A stretch of 32,707 bases of DNA from an uncultured beta proteobacterium. GTDB lineage: Bacteria > Pseudomonadota > Gammaproteobacteria > Burkholderiales > Burkholderiaceae_C. Under the pieces are notes generated by a model, which was given only the letters and a program-made list of their open reading frames with translations, was not told the origin of the DNA and ran no database searches. The DNA is taken from positions 1 through 32,707 of the forward strand of contig CAIYYA010000179.1 of NCBI GenBank assembly GCA_903930255.1. The letters are read 5' to 3'. The position numbers and the translations under genes were made by a program. Position 1 is the stretch's first letter. Every line of letters begins with the position of its first letter. Shown here in pieces: positions 1 through 7,892 of the stretch.

Positions 1-574
1 CCACCGCACGGGTGCCAATGCGCAAGCTGATGCGCCCGTCTTGCGGCAGCCGGCGCTCGGCAATATCGAGCTCGGCCATGATCTTCAGGCGCGAAATCAG
101 CGCGGCGTGCAGCGCCCGGTTGGGCTGCACCACCTCGCGCAGCGTGCCATCCACGCGAAAGCGCACCGATGAATGCCGCTCATAGGGCTCAATATGAATG
201 TCACTGGCACCGTCGCGCGCGGCCTGCGTGAGCAGCGCATTGAGCATGCGGATGATGGGCGCGTCGTCGGCGGTTTCCAGCAGGTCTTCAATCGCCGGCA
301 GCTCTTGCATCATGCGTGACAGATCGGCGTCGCTCTCAACCTCGCTGACCACCGCAGCGGCACTTGACTCACCTTGCGCATAAGCCACGCTGATGCGCTG
401 AATCAGGCTTGCCGAGGCGACGATCTGCAACTGGCTGCGCGGGTATTTGCGCAACACTTCGCCCAGCGCACTGGAGCTTGACTGAGTATGCAACAGCAGC
501 GTCAGACTAGCCGCATCTTCTTCGAGCAGCAGCTGGTTCGTGCGCGCAAAAGCGTAGGGCAAGGGGTAACGCAT
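1..574 (-). CDS. gspE: Type II secretion ATPase GspE, 5' part (truncated by window edge)
   Basis: The start codon lies 2 bp after the gspD stop and the frame stays open to the window edge, giving 191 visible residues. GspE is the cytoplasmic hexameric ATPase that powers pseudopilus assembly; its N-terminal domain docks on the cytoplasmic part of GspL. The visible part covers the N-terminal domain and the start of the ATPase core, including the family block ASDIHIEPYE (about residues 123-132), followed by VRFRVDGTLREV and AELDIAERRLPQDGRI (about 167-182). The Walker A and B motifs would lie beyond the edge. It is the last visible gene of the gspG-to-gspE operon, and gspF is expected next. The DIHIEP block separates it from unrelated ATPases. 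A PilB-type ATPase is unlikely in this context. Confidence 0.95.
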   Translation of the reverse strand, partial: MRYPLPYAFARTNQLLLEEDAASLTLLLHTQSSSSALGEVLRKYPRSQLQIVASASLIQRISVAYAQGESSAAAVVSEVESDADLSRMMQELPAIEDLLETADDAPIIRMLNALLTQAARDGASDIHIEPYERHSSVRFRVDGTLREVVQPNRALHAALISRLKIMAELDIAERRLPQDGRISLRIGTRAV

Positions 575-576
575 GG

Positions 577-2595
577 CTATTTTTTAGCCGGCAAAGCGGG
601 CAGCGTCGGGGCTTCGTTGATCGGCACCAGACTGCTTGGCGCAGGCTGGGCTTTGTCCAGACCCGAGCGCATTTGCTCATAGCGATCAACCGAGAGCCTG
701 TCGGTAGACTGCGCATCACGCACCACCATGGGGCGCAAAAACACCATCAAATTGGTCTTTTTGCGCGCCCGCGCCTCGCTTTTAAAGAGGTTGCCAAAAA
801 ACGGCACATCGCCCAAGCCCGGCACTTTTTCCTGGTTGCCGGTGTAGTCGTCTTGCAACAAACCGCCCAGCACCACGATGGCACCGTCTTCCACCACCAC
901 GTTGGTCTCGATGGTGCGTTTATTGGTGGTAGGGCCGTTAGCTGACTCGCTGGCTACGCTCGACACCTCCTGAAAAATCGACAGCCTGACCGTGCCGTTT
1001 TCGCTGATTTGCGGCTTCACGCGCAGTGTCAGCCCGACATCCTTGCGCTCGATGGTCTGAAAGGGGTTGACTGAACCGGCCGTGTTAGCACCTGTGTTGG
1101 TGAACAAGCCAGTGACAAAAGGCACGTTTTGCCCGATGGTGATTTTGGCTTCTTCGTTGTCCAGCGTGAGCAAATTGGGCGTTGAGAGCACATTGCCGCT
1201 ACCGCTGGATTCGAGAAAGTTGGCCAGGAAACCCAGCACATAAACCCCGTTGGTTTGCTGCGCCAGCCCCAGATTCATGCCACGCCCAGGCGCCGCCGTG
1301 CCGTTCCAGCCACCGGCGGCAAGGTTTAAGATGTTTTTGCCACCGGTGCCAAAGTTGCTGCCGAGCAAGCCAATCACACCGTTATTGGCATTGCCCAGCG
1401 GGCCTTGCCACTGAATGCCAAACTCGGCCGCCTTGTCGGTGCGCACCTCGGCGATCATGCTTTCAACAAACACCTGGGCACGCCGGGCATCGAGCCGGTC
1501 GATGACGGCGCGCAGTTGGCGATATTGTGGCTCGGGTGCACTGATGATGAGCGAATTGGTGGCAGCATCGGCCTGAATTTGCCCGCCCGTGCTGGTGGCT
1601 GGCGCCGCCGCTGTGCCAGGCGCTGCAGCGGGCGCCACACTGCTGCTAAGCGCGGCCCGCAGCGTGGCCGCCAACTTGACCGCATCGGCATTTTTCAGAT
1701 AAACCACATGGATGTTGCCCGCCATGCCGTTGCTGCCAGCGTCTGGCTGGTCGAGCTTTTCGACCAGTGACTCCACCAGCACCAGTTGCGCTGCGTTGGA
1801 AGCCCGCACGATGAGGGCATTGGAACGCGCTTCGGCGATCACCGTGGTCTTAAAGGCTGCATCGGTTTGACCTGCCGCTGCCGTGCTGGCGGCTGTGCCC
1901 AACAAGCGTGTGACGAGTGCCGCCAGGTCGGACGCAATGGCGTGTTTCAACGGAATAATCACCACATCGGTCGCATTCGCCACATCGAGTGCAGCAATGA
2001 TGCGCCCGATGCGGCGCAGGTTGTCGGCGTAATCGGTGATCACCAGCGAGTTGTTGCCAGGGTTGGCGTTGATGGTGTTATTGGGGCTAATGAGCGGACG
2101 CAACACGGCAACCAGGTTGTTCGCCGACTCGAAATTGAGCTTATAAATTTGCGTAGCAATTTGGTTACCCACCGGTTTGCCTGGCGCAGTGCCCTCACTC
2201 ACCGCCACCGCTTCGGTTTGCAATTTGGCATCAGCCTCGGGCACCACTTTGTATAAGCCCGCCGACTCCACCAGCGTGAAGCCCTGCAAGCGCAGCGCCG
2301 CGACAAATTGCCCCATGGCTGCCGAGCGACTGAGCGGTTTTTCGGTAACCAGCGTGATGGTGCCCTTGACGCGCGGGTCAACCACCACATTGGTGCCGGT
2401 GATGCTGGCAAACGTGCGTGCCACCGCATCAATCTCGGCGTTGTTGAAGTTCAGTGTGACGGAGTCGCCGGCCTTGCCCGGTTTGGCCACGGTCTGTGCT
2501 GACACATTAACAGAAAAAAGGCTTGCAGCGCTTATCAGCAATGCATGAGCAGCTATTGAATAAGGAGCAAATTGAAAGCGAAACAGTGTTGGCAT
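577..2595 (-). CDS. gspD: Type II secretion secretin GspD
   Basis: This is the outer-membrane secretin channel through which folded exoproteins leave the cell. From the ATG at 2595 it has 672 residues, the usual secretin size. A GTG at 2628 in the same frame would add 11 residues and overlap gspN; the ATG is preferred because it yields a clean signal peptide (residues 1-33, cleavage after VSA) and lies 4 bp after the gspN stop. Order: N0 domain (from about residue 45, LNFNNAEIDAVARTFA), N1-N3 repeats with a short Ala/Pro-rich linker near residues 315-335, then the C-terminal secretin domain with VPFVTG at about 491-496 and the late block VVVEDGAIVVLGGLL. No lipobox is present, so outer-membrane targeting probably needs a pilotin or another mechanism. 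The h-region of the signal peptide is encoded by a sequence resembling the dispersed intergenic repeat of this genome (see findings). Confidence 0.96.
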   Translation of the reverse strand: MPTLFRFQFAPYSIAAHALLISAASLFSVNVSAQTVAKPGKAGDSVTLNFNNAEIDAVARTFASITGTNVVVDPRVKGTITLVTEKPLSRSAAMGQFVAALRLQGFTLVESAGLYKVVPEADAKLQTEAVAVSEGTAPGKPVGNQIATQIYKLNFESANNLVAVLRPLISPNNTINANPGNNSLVITDYADNLRRIGRIIAALDVANATDVVIIPLKHAIASDLAALVTRLLGTAASTAAAGQTDAAFKTTVIAEARSNALIVRASNAAQLVLVESLVEKLDQPDAGSNGMAGNIHVVYLKNADAVKLAATLRAALSSSVAPAAAPGTAAAPATSTGGQIQADAATNSLIISAPEPQYRQLRAVIDRLDARRAQVFVESMIAEVRTDKAAEFGIQWQGPLGNANNGVIGLLGSNFGTGGKNILNLAAGGWNGTAAPGRGMNLGLAQQTNGVYVLGFLANFLESSGSGNVLSTPNLLTLDNEEAKITIGQNVPFVTGLFTNTGANTAGSVNPFQTIERKDVGLTLRVKPQISENGTVRLSIFQEVSSVASESANGPTTNKRTIETNVVVEDGAIVVLGGLLQDDYTGNQEKVPGLGDVPFFGNLFKSEARARKKTNLMVFLRPMVVRDAQSTDRLSVDRYEQMRSGLDKAQPAPSSLVPINEAPTLPALPAKK
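2512..2573 (-). repeat. Dispersed intergenic repeat-like sequence inside the gspD signal peptide
   Basis: Read on the minus strand, this segment aligns with the repeat at 20667-20727 at about 42 of 62 positions with one gap (hand count). The shared blocks are AATTnGCT, AGCTnCTCA, ATAAGCG and AAGCCTnTTTTCT, in the same order and spacing. It encodes GspD residues 8-28, which is essentially the whole hydrophobic core of the signal peptide. The similarity is seen directly; descent from a repeat insertion is inference. Confidence 0.55.
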
Positions 2596-2599
2596 GCGG

Positions 2600-3388
2600 T
2601 TAACCCAATTTGATGATGGAGCGCGCACCGTTGCGCCGTCCGATGATATTCAGGAGGTTCGACAGCGCGGCCTCATGCTCGGGCAGGCTGCTGGCTTCAC
2701 CCTCGAAGCGAAACTGCCCGCCCAGCCATTGACCGTTGCCTGAAAGTTGCAAACTACCTTGCAGAGTCGACAGTGCCAGTGTGCTGGGGGCGCCCCCCTG
2801 CAAGCTGAAACGGTAGCTACCCATCGGGTGCAGCGTGGACAGGTGCGACGACAAGTTGAGTGCATCGAGCTGCAACTGCCCCGCCGCCTGCCAGCGCCCA
2901 GTGCTCCAGTTCAGGCTGGTGCCACGGGTGTTTAAGTTCAGGCTGCCCTGCGCCTGAATGGTGTTCCAGGGTGTTCCGAGCCCTTGCAACAACTGCGCGG
3001 GCCATTGCGATTGGCTGTCTGACAAACTGATTTGTACGCCGCTCCAATGTGGCATAAGCGTCAATGCGAGAGCTTGCTGCATACAACAATCGGCGTTCAA
3101 ACTGACACCGAGGCCACGCCCGCTAGCCGACATTTGCCAGGCCAGGCGCCCCGGCAAAATGCTGCGATCCAAGCTGGAGGCTCCGCCGGTGAGCATCAGC
3201 TGGGCAGAACCGGCCCACAGCGAACCTTGTGCGTTTTGCAACAGCACACGGCCTTGGCTGGCGGCCTGCACACCCGAGGCCAGCCAACGCGCAGGCGCAA
3301 ACAGCAACACACTGAGCAGCAGGCCAAGCAGCGCACCCATGAAAGCCCAGCGCCAGGGTGCTGCAGGCACACCGCGCAGAGAGGGCAT
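2600..3388 (-). CDS. gspN: Type II secretion protein GspN
   Basis: GspN is an accessory inner-membrane T2SS component found in only some systems; its role is not well defined. The chosen ATG at 3388 overlaps the gspM TGA by one base (TGATG); a GTG one codon upstream is possible. The product of 262 residues has one N-terminal membrane segment (about residues 16-36, MGALLGLLLSVLLFAPARWL), then a periplasmic beta-rich region with many Leu/Gln/Ser stretches. The C-terminal block NIIGRRNGARSIIKLG is the recognisable GspN tail. The Cys pair near residue 101 (DCCMQQ) is not something I associate with the family. It lies between gspM and gspD. Confidence 0.88.
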   Translation of the reverse strand: MPSLRGVPAAPWRWAFMGALLGLLLSVLLFAPARWLASGVQAASQGRVLLQNAQGSLWAGSAQLMLTGGASSLDRSILPGRLAWQMSASGRGLGVSLNADCCMQQALALTLMPHWSGVQISLSDSQSQWPAQLLQGLGTPWNTIQAQGSLNLNTRGTSLNWSTGRWQAAGQLQLDALNLSSHLSTLHPMGSYRFSLQGGAPSTLALSTLQGSLQLSGNGQWLGGQFRFEGEASSLPEHEAALSNLLNIIGRRNGARSIIKLG

Positions 3389-3870
3389 CACGGCTGAGCT
3401 CCCGACAAAATCACCAGAGTGCCATCCCAGGTCTGCGCGGCGTTGCGCAGCAGATGCGCCTCGGCCGGAGCCGTGCGAGCACTTTCACGCAGGCTCAGCA
3501 GACATTGTGCCAACGCGTCGGGGCTTAAACCCTTAAAAGAAACGGTGATGCGCTCGCCCTGCTGGCTGATTTGCAGCGCAGCACCGAGAGGCTTGAGTGC
3601 AGCTTCGACCAGCGGGCGCAGCTGGTCGGCAGGCAAAACGGGTTGCGCCTGCAAAGCTTGCGCCTGCGCCTTGAGCTGCTGCATCTGTTGCAGCTGGGCA
3701 TCCAGTGCCAGATGCCGCGCCGGGGCTGTGCTGCGCACGCCCAATGCGGGTGCCAGCGCCAGCCACCACATTACCAGCGCGCCAAGCAGCCACAGGGCGG
3801 CAAGCACCAAGCGTCGCTCACGCGCAGCCAAACTCTGCCACTTGAGTTGCCAAGGCGCCAGCCACTTCAT
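3388..3870 (-). CDS. gspM: Type II secretion protein GspM
   Basis: GspM is a bitopic inner-membrane protein that pairs with GspL in the assembly platform. The ATG at 3870 forms an ATGA overlap with the gspL stop and gives 160 residues. A longer form starting 27 bases upstream would overlap gspL and add residues unlike the family. A short cytoplasmic tail (MKWLAPWQLKWQSLAARERR) precedes the membrane helix at about residues 21-41, then a Gln/Ala-rich coiled coil (about 58-80), then a small ferredoxin-like periplasmic domain ending with a QTWDGTLVILS block. The short basic N-terminus, single helix, coiled coil and position between gspL and gspN all fit GspM. Confidence 0.92.
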   Translation of the reverse strand: MKWLAPWQLKWQSLAARERRLVLAALWLLGALVMWWLALAPALGVRSTAPARHLALDAQLQQMQQLKAQAQALQAQPVLPADQLRPLVEAALKPLGAALQISQQGERITVSFKGLSPDALAQCLLSLRESARTAPAEAHLLRNAAQTWDGTLVILSGAQP

Positions 3871-5120
3871 GATGCAGCACCCGCTTTGATGCGCCACTGC
3901 ACACCATCATAGGAGGCCGACAAGCCTTGCTGTTTGAGTGCCAAAACAATGCGGGACAGCTCGCCAGCGGCGCTTGGTGGGCCTTTTAGAAGCAACTCTT
4001 GTGCTGCGTAATCAATAGCTGTCAGCGCATAGCCAGCGGGCGCTAGAGCCAAAAAAGATGCCAACATTGCATCGAAATCAGTGCGCGAGGCAGCCCCACT
4101 GGCGCGCGCCAGTGCGGCAACTTCACGCGCCATTTGCAGGGGCGCATCCACCACCACGGCCACTTTAGGGAAAGTGCCGGTCAGCAGGGTACGCACGGCC
4201 TGCTGCTTGGCTTGCAGCAGGCTTTGCTCACGCCAAGCCCAGACATTCAACCCGATCAAATTGCACAATAGCAAGGCCAGCAGCGACCAGCGTGCCGGGC
4301 GCCATTGCGGTGCCTGCCAGAGACTGCGCCCGAACTGCAACGCGCGCGCCCAACGCCGGTTGCTGCGGCTGTTTTGCATGTCAAACTGAGCCAAATCCCA
4401 CTGAGTCTGGGTTGCTTCCAAGTAACGCTGGGGGCGCTGCAACAAGCGCACCGGGCCCACCAGCAAGGCTTCAGCCAGCGCTGCCACCGCAGGCTCTGCG
4501 ACCCAATCACGTGGCGCTGGTGCAGCTGGCCCGGCAGCTAGCAAAGCCAATGCCGAGCTCGATAAAGGGCACACCAATAGGGTGTTGGCTGCAGCGCTCT
4601 GCATGGAAGCCACCAAAACGGGTTGTTGTTCGTCACCCAGCGCATACAGGGTTTGCCCCAGACTTTCTGGCGTGAACTCGGGCACGATGCGCGTGGCCGC
4701 ATAGCCAGCCTGCGCCAGCGCCTGCACATTCGATGCAAGCCAGGCTCGATCGCACGCAGCCACCCACACGGGGGCATCTGCGCGTGGCTGCGGTTGCAGC
4801 GCCAGATGCAACTGGGCTGGGTCGTCGAGCAATTGCTCTTCGAGCAAACCTTCCAGAATGCTGCGCAAACGGTTAGCGCCTTGCTGCGCCAGCAAACCAC
4901 GTGACAAACTGCCTTTTGGCAACTGCACCTGATGCCAAGACAAGGCCTGCGCCGGAACGATCAGCAAAACTTCAGTTTGCCGATCGGTCAGCTTGGGCAG
5001 CAGTGCCAAGGGTGCACTGCCATGCTTGGCCAGCGTTAAGCCGTCGGCACTTTGCACGTAGTCCAGCATGGAGCTAGCGTCAACGCGCGCGGGAGTAAGG
5101 GCAAGGATCAGGCTTGACAT
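3867..5120 (-). CDS. gspL: Type II secretion protein GspL
   Basis: GspL links the cytoplasmic ATPase GspE to the inner-membrane platform. The product has 417 residues. The N-terminal two thirds is the cytoplasmic actin-like-fold domain that binds GspE; a single transmembrane helix lies at about residues 278-298 (WSLLALLLCNLIGLNVWAW). A periplasmic ferredoxin-like domain follows, with the family-like block LTAIDYAAQELLLKG at about 366-380. The start is 19 bp downstream of the gspK stop and the end overlaps gspM by 4 bp, so the gene sits in the coupled part of the operon. The length is typical for the family. Confidence 0.94.
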   Translation of the reverse strand: MSSLILALTPARVDASSMLDYVQSADGLTLAKHGSAPLALLPKLTDRQTEVLLIVPAQALSWHQVQLPKGSLSRGLLAQQGANRLRSILEGLLEEQLLDDPAQLHLALQPQPRADAPVWVAACDRAWLASNVQALAQAGYAATRIVPEFTPESLGQTLYALGDEQQPVLVASMQSAAANTLLVCPLSSSALALLAAGPAAPAPRDWVAEPAVAALAEALLVGPVRLLQRPQRYLEATQTQWDLAQFDMQNSRSNRRWARALQFGRSLWQAPQWRPARWSLLALLLCNLIGLNVWAWREQSLLQAKQQAVRTLLTGTFPKVAVVVDAPLQMAREVAALARASGAASRTDFDAMLASFLALAPAGYALTAIDYAAQELLLKGPPSAAGELSRIVLALKQQGLSASYDGVQWRIKAGAAS

Positions 5121-5139
5121 AGGGATATTTGTGAGCCGG

Positions 5140-6114
5140 TCATTGTAAGAGCGGCTGGGTGCTGCCCAACACTTCGCGCTTTCGGCTCAGAGTTTTGACT
5201 TGCATACCATCACGTTGCAGCAGCGACTGCTCTTGCACCAAGGCGTGTCCGACCCTGAGCTGACCGGTTACGCTGAAAAAACGCGATGCGACAACGTGCT
5301 CGGTTGAATCCAACTGCAGGCGTGCATCACCCAGCAACTGCTTGGCGTCGTCGAGCGTTTTCATCGGCTGGATGGCACGCGCATCCACCAACTTGCGAGC
5401 CTGCGCCTTGTCGAGTTGCACTATGCAGGCCAGCAACACTTCGGCAGAGGCGGTGTTCAGGTTAACCGGTGTGCGCTCGGGCAGCAAGGTGATGAAGGGT
5501 TGCAGCACTTGCAGGGTTTCGCTCGACACGCCAAGCCAAGCCAGATCAGCGACCGTTTGCGGGCGCAACGGACTGGGCGACTTGTCGGGTGCCGGGTTAG
5601 CCCAGTCAGACGCCGATTGCAGGTTGAGCAGCAAGCGCTGCAGCTCGCTCTCGGGCAGATTCAGCTGCCTGAAGAGCCGCTCCCAAAAGAACCGCGTCGG
5701 CTCATGCAATTGGCCATTGCTGAGTAAATTGCTGAGATTCAGGCGCGCTTGCTGATCTTGCATATAACCGGCCAAAAAGGCGTCCTGACTGCTGTCAATT
5801 TCGTCGCTGACCAGCGCCTCCCCACGCTCGGCTGATAAAAAAGTGGACAGGCGCGCGGGTGCCAGCGGCACGGCCCAAGGCTCGCCCAAGTGATCGGCAC
5901 CACCTTGACGCGCATCTTCACGCAAAATCATCCGCGCCCAATCGAGCGCACCGGTCAAGATCCAGGCCGATTGCACGCGTGTGCGCTGAGCCGACTCGAT
6001 CTCGACACTGCGCCACTGCTGCCAAAGCATGGCGCTGGCCAGCGTTGCCACCAGCACCACGGTCAGCATGGCCGTCAAAATGGCCGCGCCACGCTGTTGC
6101 GAAGGCCAACTCAT
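5140..6114 (-). CDS. gspK: Type II secretion minor pseudopilin GspK
   Basis: GspK is the largest minor pseudopilin and caps the pseudopilus tip with GspI and GspJ. The 324-residue product begins with a short basic leader ending QQRG, followed by a hydrophobic helix (AAILTAMLTVVLVATLASAML). It lacks the Glu at mature position 5, a known feature of GspK that sets it apart from the other pseudopilins. The globular part carries the GspK-type helix-hairpin-helix signature TPVNLNTASAEVLLA at about residues 215-229. The start overlaps the gspJ stop (ATGA). Confidence 0.95.
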   Translation of the reverse strand: MSWPSQQRGAAILTAMLTVVLVATLASAMLWQQWRSVEIESAQRTRVQSAWILTGALDWARMILREDARQGGADHLGEPWAVPLAPARLSTFLSAERGEALVSDEIDSSQDAFLAGYMQDQQARLNLSNLLSNGQLHEPTRFFWERLFRQLNLPESELQRLLLNLQSASDWANPAPDKSPSPLRPQTVADLAWLGVSSETLQVLQPFITLLPERTPVNLNTASAEVLLACIVQLDKAQARKLVDARAIQPMKTLDDAKQLLGDARLQLDSTEHVVASRFFSVTGQLRVGHALVQEQSLLQRDGMQVKTLSRKREVLGSTQPLLQ

Positions 6115-6815
6115 TGGCCACCGCCCAGCTGCCCGCGCACCCAGTCACGCGTGAGCATGCCACTGATAGCCTGGCCTGGCGCCAGCGTCAGTTGCAGGCG
6201 TACACCTTCAGGCAGCGTGTTGTTGGCCAAGCCGGCTACAGGGTTGGTGGCTACCGGGGCACTGGCAGCAGCACTCGCCGGTGCAGGGGTTGCATCGGCT
6301 GTCCCGGCGCTAGAAAGCGGATTGCTCCAGGTGTTGCCACGGAAATAATAAATTTGCCAGGCCTCCAAAGCCACCGTTCGCACTTCGCGCAGGCGGTCTG
6401 CATCGCTGGGTGTTTGCACCCACAACTGAGCCCACTGCCAAGCTTGCGTCAGCTCTGTGCGAGTGTGCAGCACTGGCGATTGCCAGCGCATCAATTGAGC
6501 GTCGGCACTGCGTCGTGCCCAGGCCACCACCAGCAAGCCAGCATCGGCAGCATCAGCGCTGCGCCGCACCATGCGCATCGTGCGACCGTCCCAATCGAGA
6601 CTTGGCATGCCGGGCTGCTCGGCGATGGCATCCAGGTCAACACCCCATTGCGCCAGCGTGGCCTGCAGGGCCAGCACGTCATCAGCGTGCTGTTGCAACT
6701 GCACTTGCGCACGACTGATGCCATCCAGGCCACGCCAGCCCAGCAGTGTCATCAAGGCCATCAGGCTGATGGCTATCAGCAATTCAATCAGAGTAAAGCC
6801 GCGAACCCGTTGCAT
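6111..6815 (-). CDS. gspJ: Type II secretion minor pseudopilin GspJ
   Basis: The prepilin signature MQRVRG/FTLIELLIAI gives a cleavage after Gly6 and Glu at mature position 5, so this is a substrate of the prepilin peptidase. The length (234 residues) and the GWRGLDG block after the helix are typical of GspJ, which forms the pseudopilus tip with GspI and GspK. An Ala/Pro/Thr-rich loop near residues 170-190 (SSAGTADATPAPASAAASAP) looks like an unstructured insertion. The start overlaps the gspI stop by one base (TGATG) and the end overlaps gspK by 4 bp. Confidence 0.94.
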   Translation of the reverse strand: MQRVRGFTLIELLIAISLMALMTLLGWRGLDGISRAQVQLQQHADDVLALQATLAQWGVDLDAIAEQPGMPSLDWDGRTMRMVRRSADAADAGLLVVAWARRSADAQLMRWQSPVLHTRTELTQAWQWAQLWVQTPSDADRLREVRTVALEAWQIYYFRGNTWSNPLSSAGTADATPAPASAAASAPVATNPVAGLANNTLPEGVRLQLTLAPGQAISGMLTRDWVRGQLGGGQ

Positions 6816-7177
6816 CAGTAGCGCCCCACGACCGTTGAAAGGCGCCAGATCGGCACCTCGGCATCGAGCACCCGCGCGTCCACACGTCTGAAATTAGGGT
6901 TGGGCGTGGGTCGCACGGTGAGCTCCAGTTTCAGGCTACGCCCGGCTTGTTCACACGCATGTGTGGTGTCACCCACATCGGGCATTTGTTTTGCCAGGCG
7001 GACTTTGATAAGCTCGTTTTCTGCACAAAGCTGTGCCAGCAGCATGTCGGTCGAGCGCTGGGCATGCCGGGTCAGTGCGGCTGTTGCCTGCATCCCCGCC
7101 ATCAGAGCGATAGCCACAATGCCCAAGGCCACCAGCACCTCAACCAGGGTAAAGCCCGAGCTTGCCAAGCGTTTCAT
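6815..7177 (-). CDS. gspI: Type II secretion minor pseudopilin GspI
   Basis: The 120-residue product has the prepilin signature MKRLASSG/FTLVEVLVAL, with cleavage after Gly8 and Glu at +5. Length and position between gspH and gspJ fit GspI, the minor pseudopilin that starts tip-complex assembly. Two Cys residues lie in the globular domain (AQLCAENE and HACEQAG) and could form a disulfide in the periplasm. The start overlaps the gspH stop as ATGA. Confidence 0.94.
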   Translation of the reverse strand: MKRLASSGFTLVEVLVALGIVAIALMAGMQATAALTRHAQRSTDMLLAQLCAENELIKVRLAKQMPDVGDTTHACEQAGRSLKLELTVRPTPNPNFRRVDARVLDAEVPIWRLSTVVGRY

Positions 7178-7701
7178 GGCATGGCCTGCACAGCAAATGG
7201 CCGCACACCGTCGGTGCCCAAGCGCAAGCGCTGTGTGGGCTGGCTACGCGAGAGCAGCGTCAGAGTTTGTGGCGCAATGATGGGCTCGGGGCCAAGTAAC
7301 AGCACAGCAGAGCGTGATACGTCCTCGGTCAAAAGAGGGTCTTGGCTCAACGAATTGACGCTGGCGCGGGTGTCAGTGTCAAGCCAGACTTGGGGCAACT
7401 CGTCGTCACGGGTGTCTGTTTTGGGTAAGCCCTCAAAAAGGAAACCCTCGGGTGTGACACGCCAACGCACAGCCACACCACTGACTTGTGAGCGCGCGCG
7501 TGCCGACTCAAGCAAGGCCGCCAGCCGCAGTGCCTCGCGTTCAAGACGGGTTTGTGTGCCATCACGTATTGAGAATCCAACCCCGGCGGAGGCAATGGCA
7601 ACAATCGCCAGCACCACCAACAGCTCCAGCAGGGTAAAACCGGCCGCCTTTAGGGAAACTGCCAATATCCCATTTTCGGCGGCACTGACGGGCGCTTCCA
7701 T
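7174..7701 (-). CDS. gspH: Type II secretion minor pseudopilin GspH
   Basis: The signature KAAG/FTLLELLVVLAIVAIA identifies a type IV pilin-like minor pseudopilin of the GspH/FimT type; the product has 175 residues. The leader before the cleavage site is unusually long (21 residues). Its first dozen residues (EAPVSAAENGIL) are encoded by the left arm of an inverted repeat whose partner lies after gspG. The true start is therefore uncertain. A TTG at codon 13 could be used, and an out-of-frame ATG inside the arm leads to an early stop. The globular domain (IRDGTQTRLEREALRLAALLESARARSQ) matches the GspH helix pattern. Confidence 0.88.
   Translation of the reverse strand: MEAPVSAAENGILAVSLKAAGFTLLELLVVLAIVAIASAGVGFSIRDGTQTRLEREALRLAALLESARARSQVSGVAVRWRVTPEGFLFEGLPKTDTRDDELPQVWLDTDTRASVNSLSQDPLLTEDVSRSAVLLLGPEPIIAPQTLTLLSRSQPTQRLRLGTDGVRPFAVQAMP
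7664..7694 (+). repeat. Inverted repeat arm A (left), in the gspH leader
   Basis: The 31-base arm is complementary at 28 of 31 positions to 7840-7870 by hand alignment. It covers the codons of the first residues of GspH. The similarity continues leftward with gaps to about 7645 (the TTTAGGG segment opposite CCCTAAGG at 7885-7892). Confidence 0.8.
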
Positions 7702-7721
7702 TCGTTTGGCTTTTTCACACC

Positions 7722-7746
7722 CCTAAGGGATGCAGAAATTGCAAAT
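7722..7746 (+). repeat. Inverted repeat arm B (left)
   Basis: The 25-base arm begins CCTAAGGGATGCAG and is complementary at 23 of 25 positions to 7868-7892. Together with that right arm it bounds a segment of about 170 bp that fills the gspG-gspH gap. Confidence 0.82.
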
Positions 7747-7839
7747 GTAACGTTTATGGCGAGTGCTGGAGGGATGCAGCGCTAGGCGCTCAGAGCGCAG
7801 TGTGGCAAGTCCACACAAGCGATGAGCAACGAAGCAATG

Positions 7840-7870
7840 CGCCCGCCAGTGCCGCCAGAAATGGGATATT
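7840..7870 (-). repeat. Inverted repeat arm A' (right)
   Basis: Partner of 7664-7694 (28 of 31 complementary). It overlaps the first bases of arm B' at 7868-7892. Confidence 0.8.
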
Positions 7871-7892
7871 TGCATTTTCTGCATCCCTAAGG
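7868..7892 (-). repeat. Inverted repeat arm B' (right), containing the gspG stop codon
   Basis: Partner of 7722-7746 (23 of 25 complementary). The gspG TAG at 7887-7889 lies in it, so the last codon and the stop of gspG are part of the repeat. Confidence 0.8.

Larger units (their letters stand above)
7722..7892. repeat. Candidate dispersed repeat element between gspG and gspH
   Basis: The segment is bounded by 25-base imperfect inverted repeats (7722-7746 and 7868-7892). Arm A' (7840-7870) lies inside it and its partner arm A (7664-7694) outside, so the arms run A-B-A'-B' and interlock rather than nest. The interior holds GC-rich stretches and small palindromes (CAGCGCTAGGCGCT, TGTGGCAAGTCCACA). 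No transposase-like coding is present. The right arm contains the gspG stop codon. From memory the interior resembles non-coding repeats seen in many Comamonadaceae genomes; copy number is unchecked. Confidence 0.6.

Noticed and set aside
4000-4050. A segment inside gspL resembling the dispersed repeat (AATAGCTG and GCGCTAGAGCC blocks)
   Set aside because: Only about 60 percent match by hand. The encoded block LTAIDYAAQELLLKG fits the normal GspL family pattern, so shared ancestry with the repeat is not needed.
7840-7892. CRISPR-like or insertion-sequence interpretation of the gspG-gspH repeat
   Set aside because: There is no regular spacing of three or more units, no transposase and no target-site duplication that I can see.
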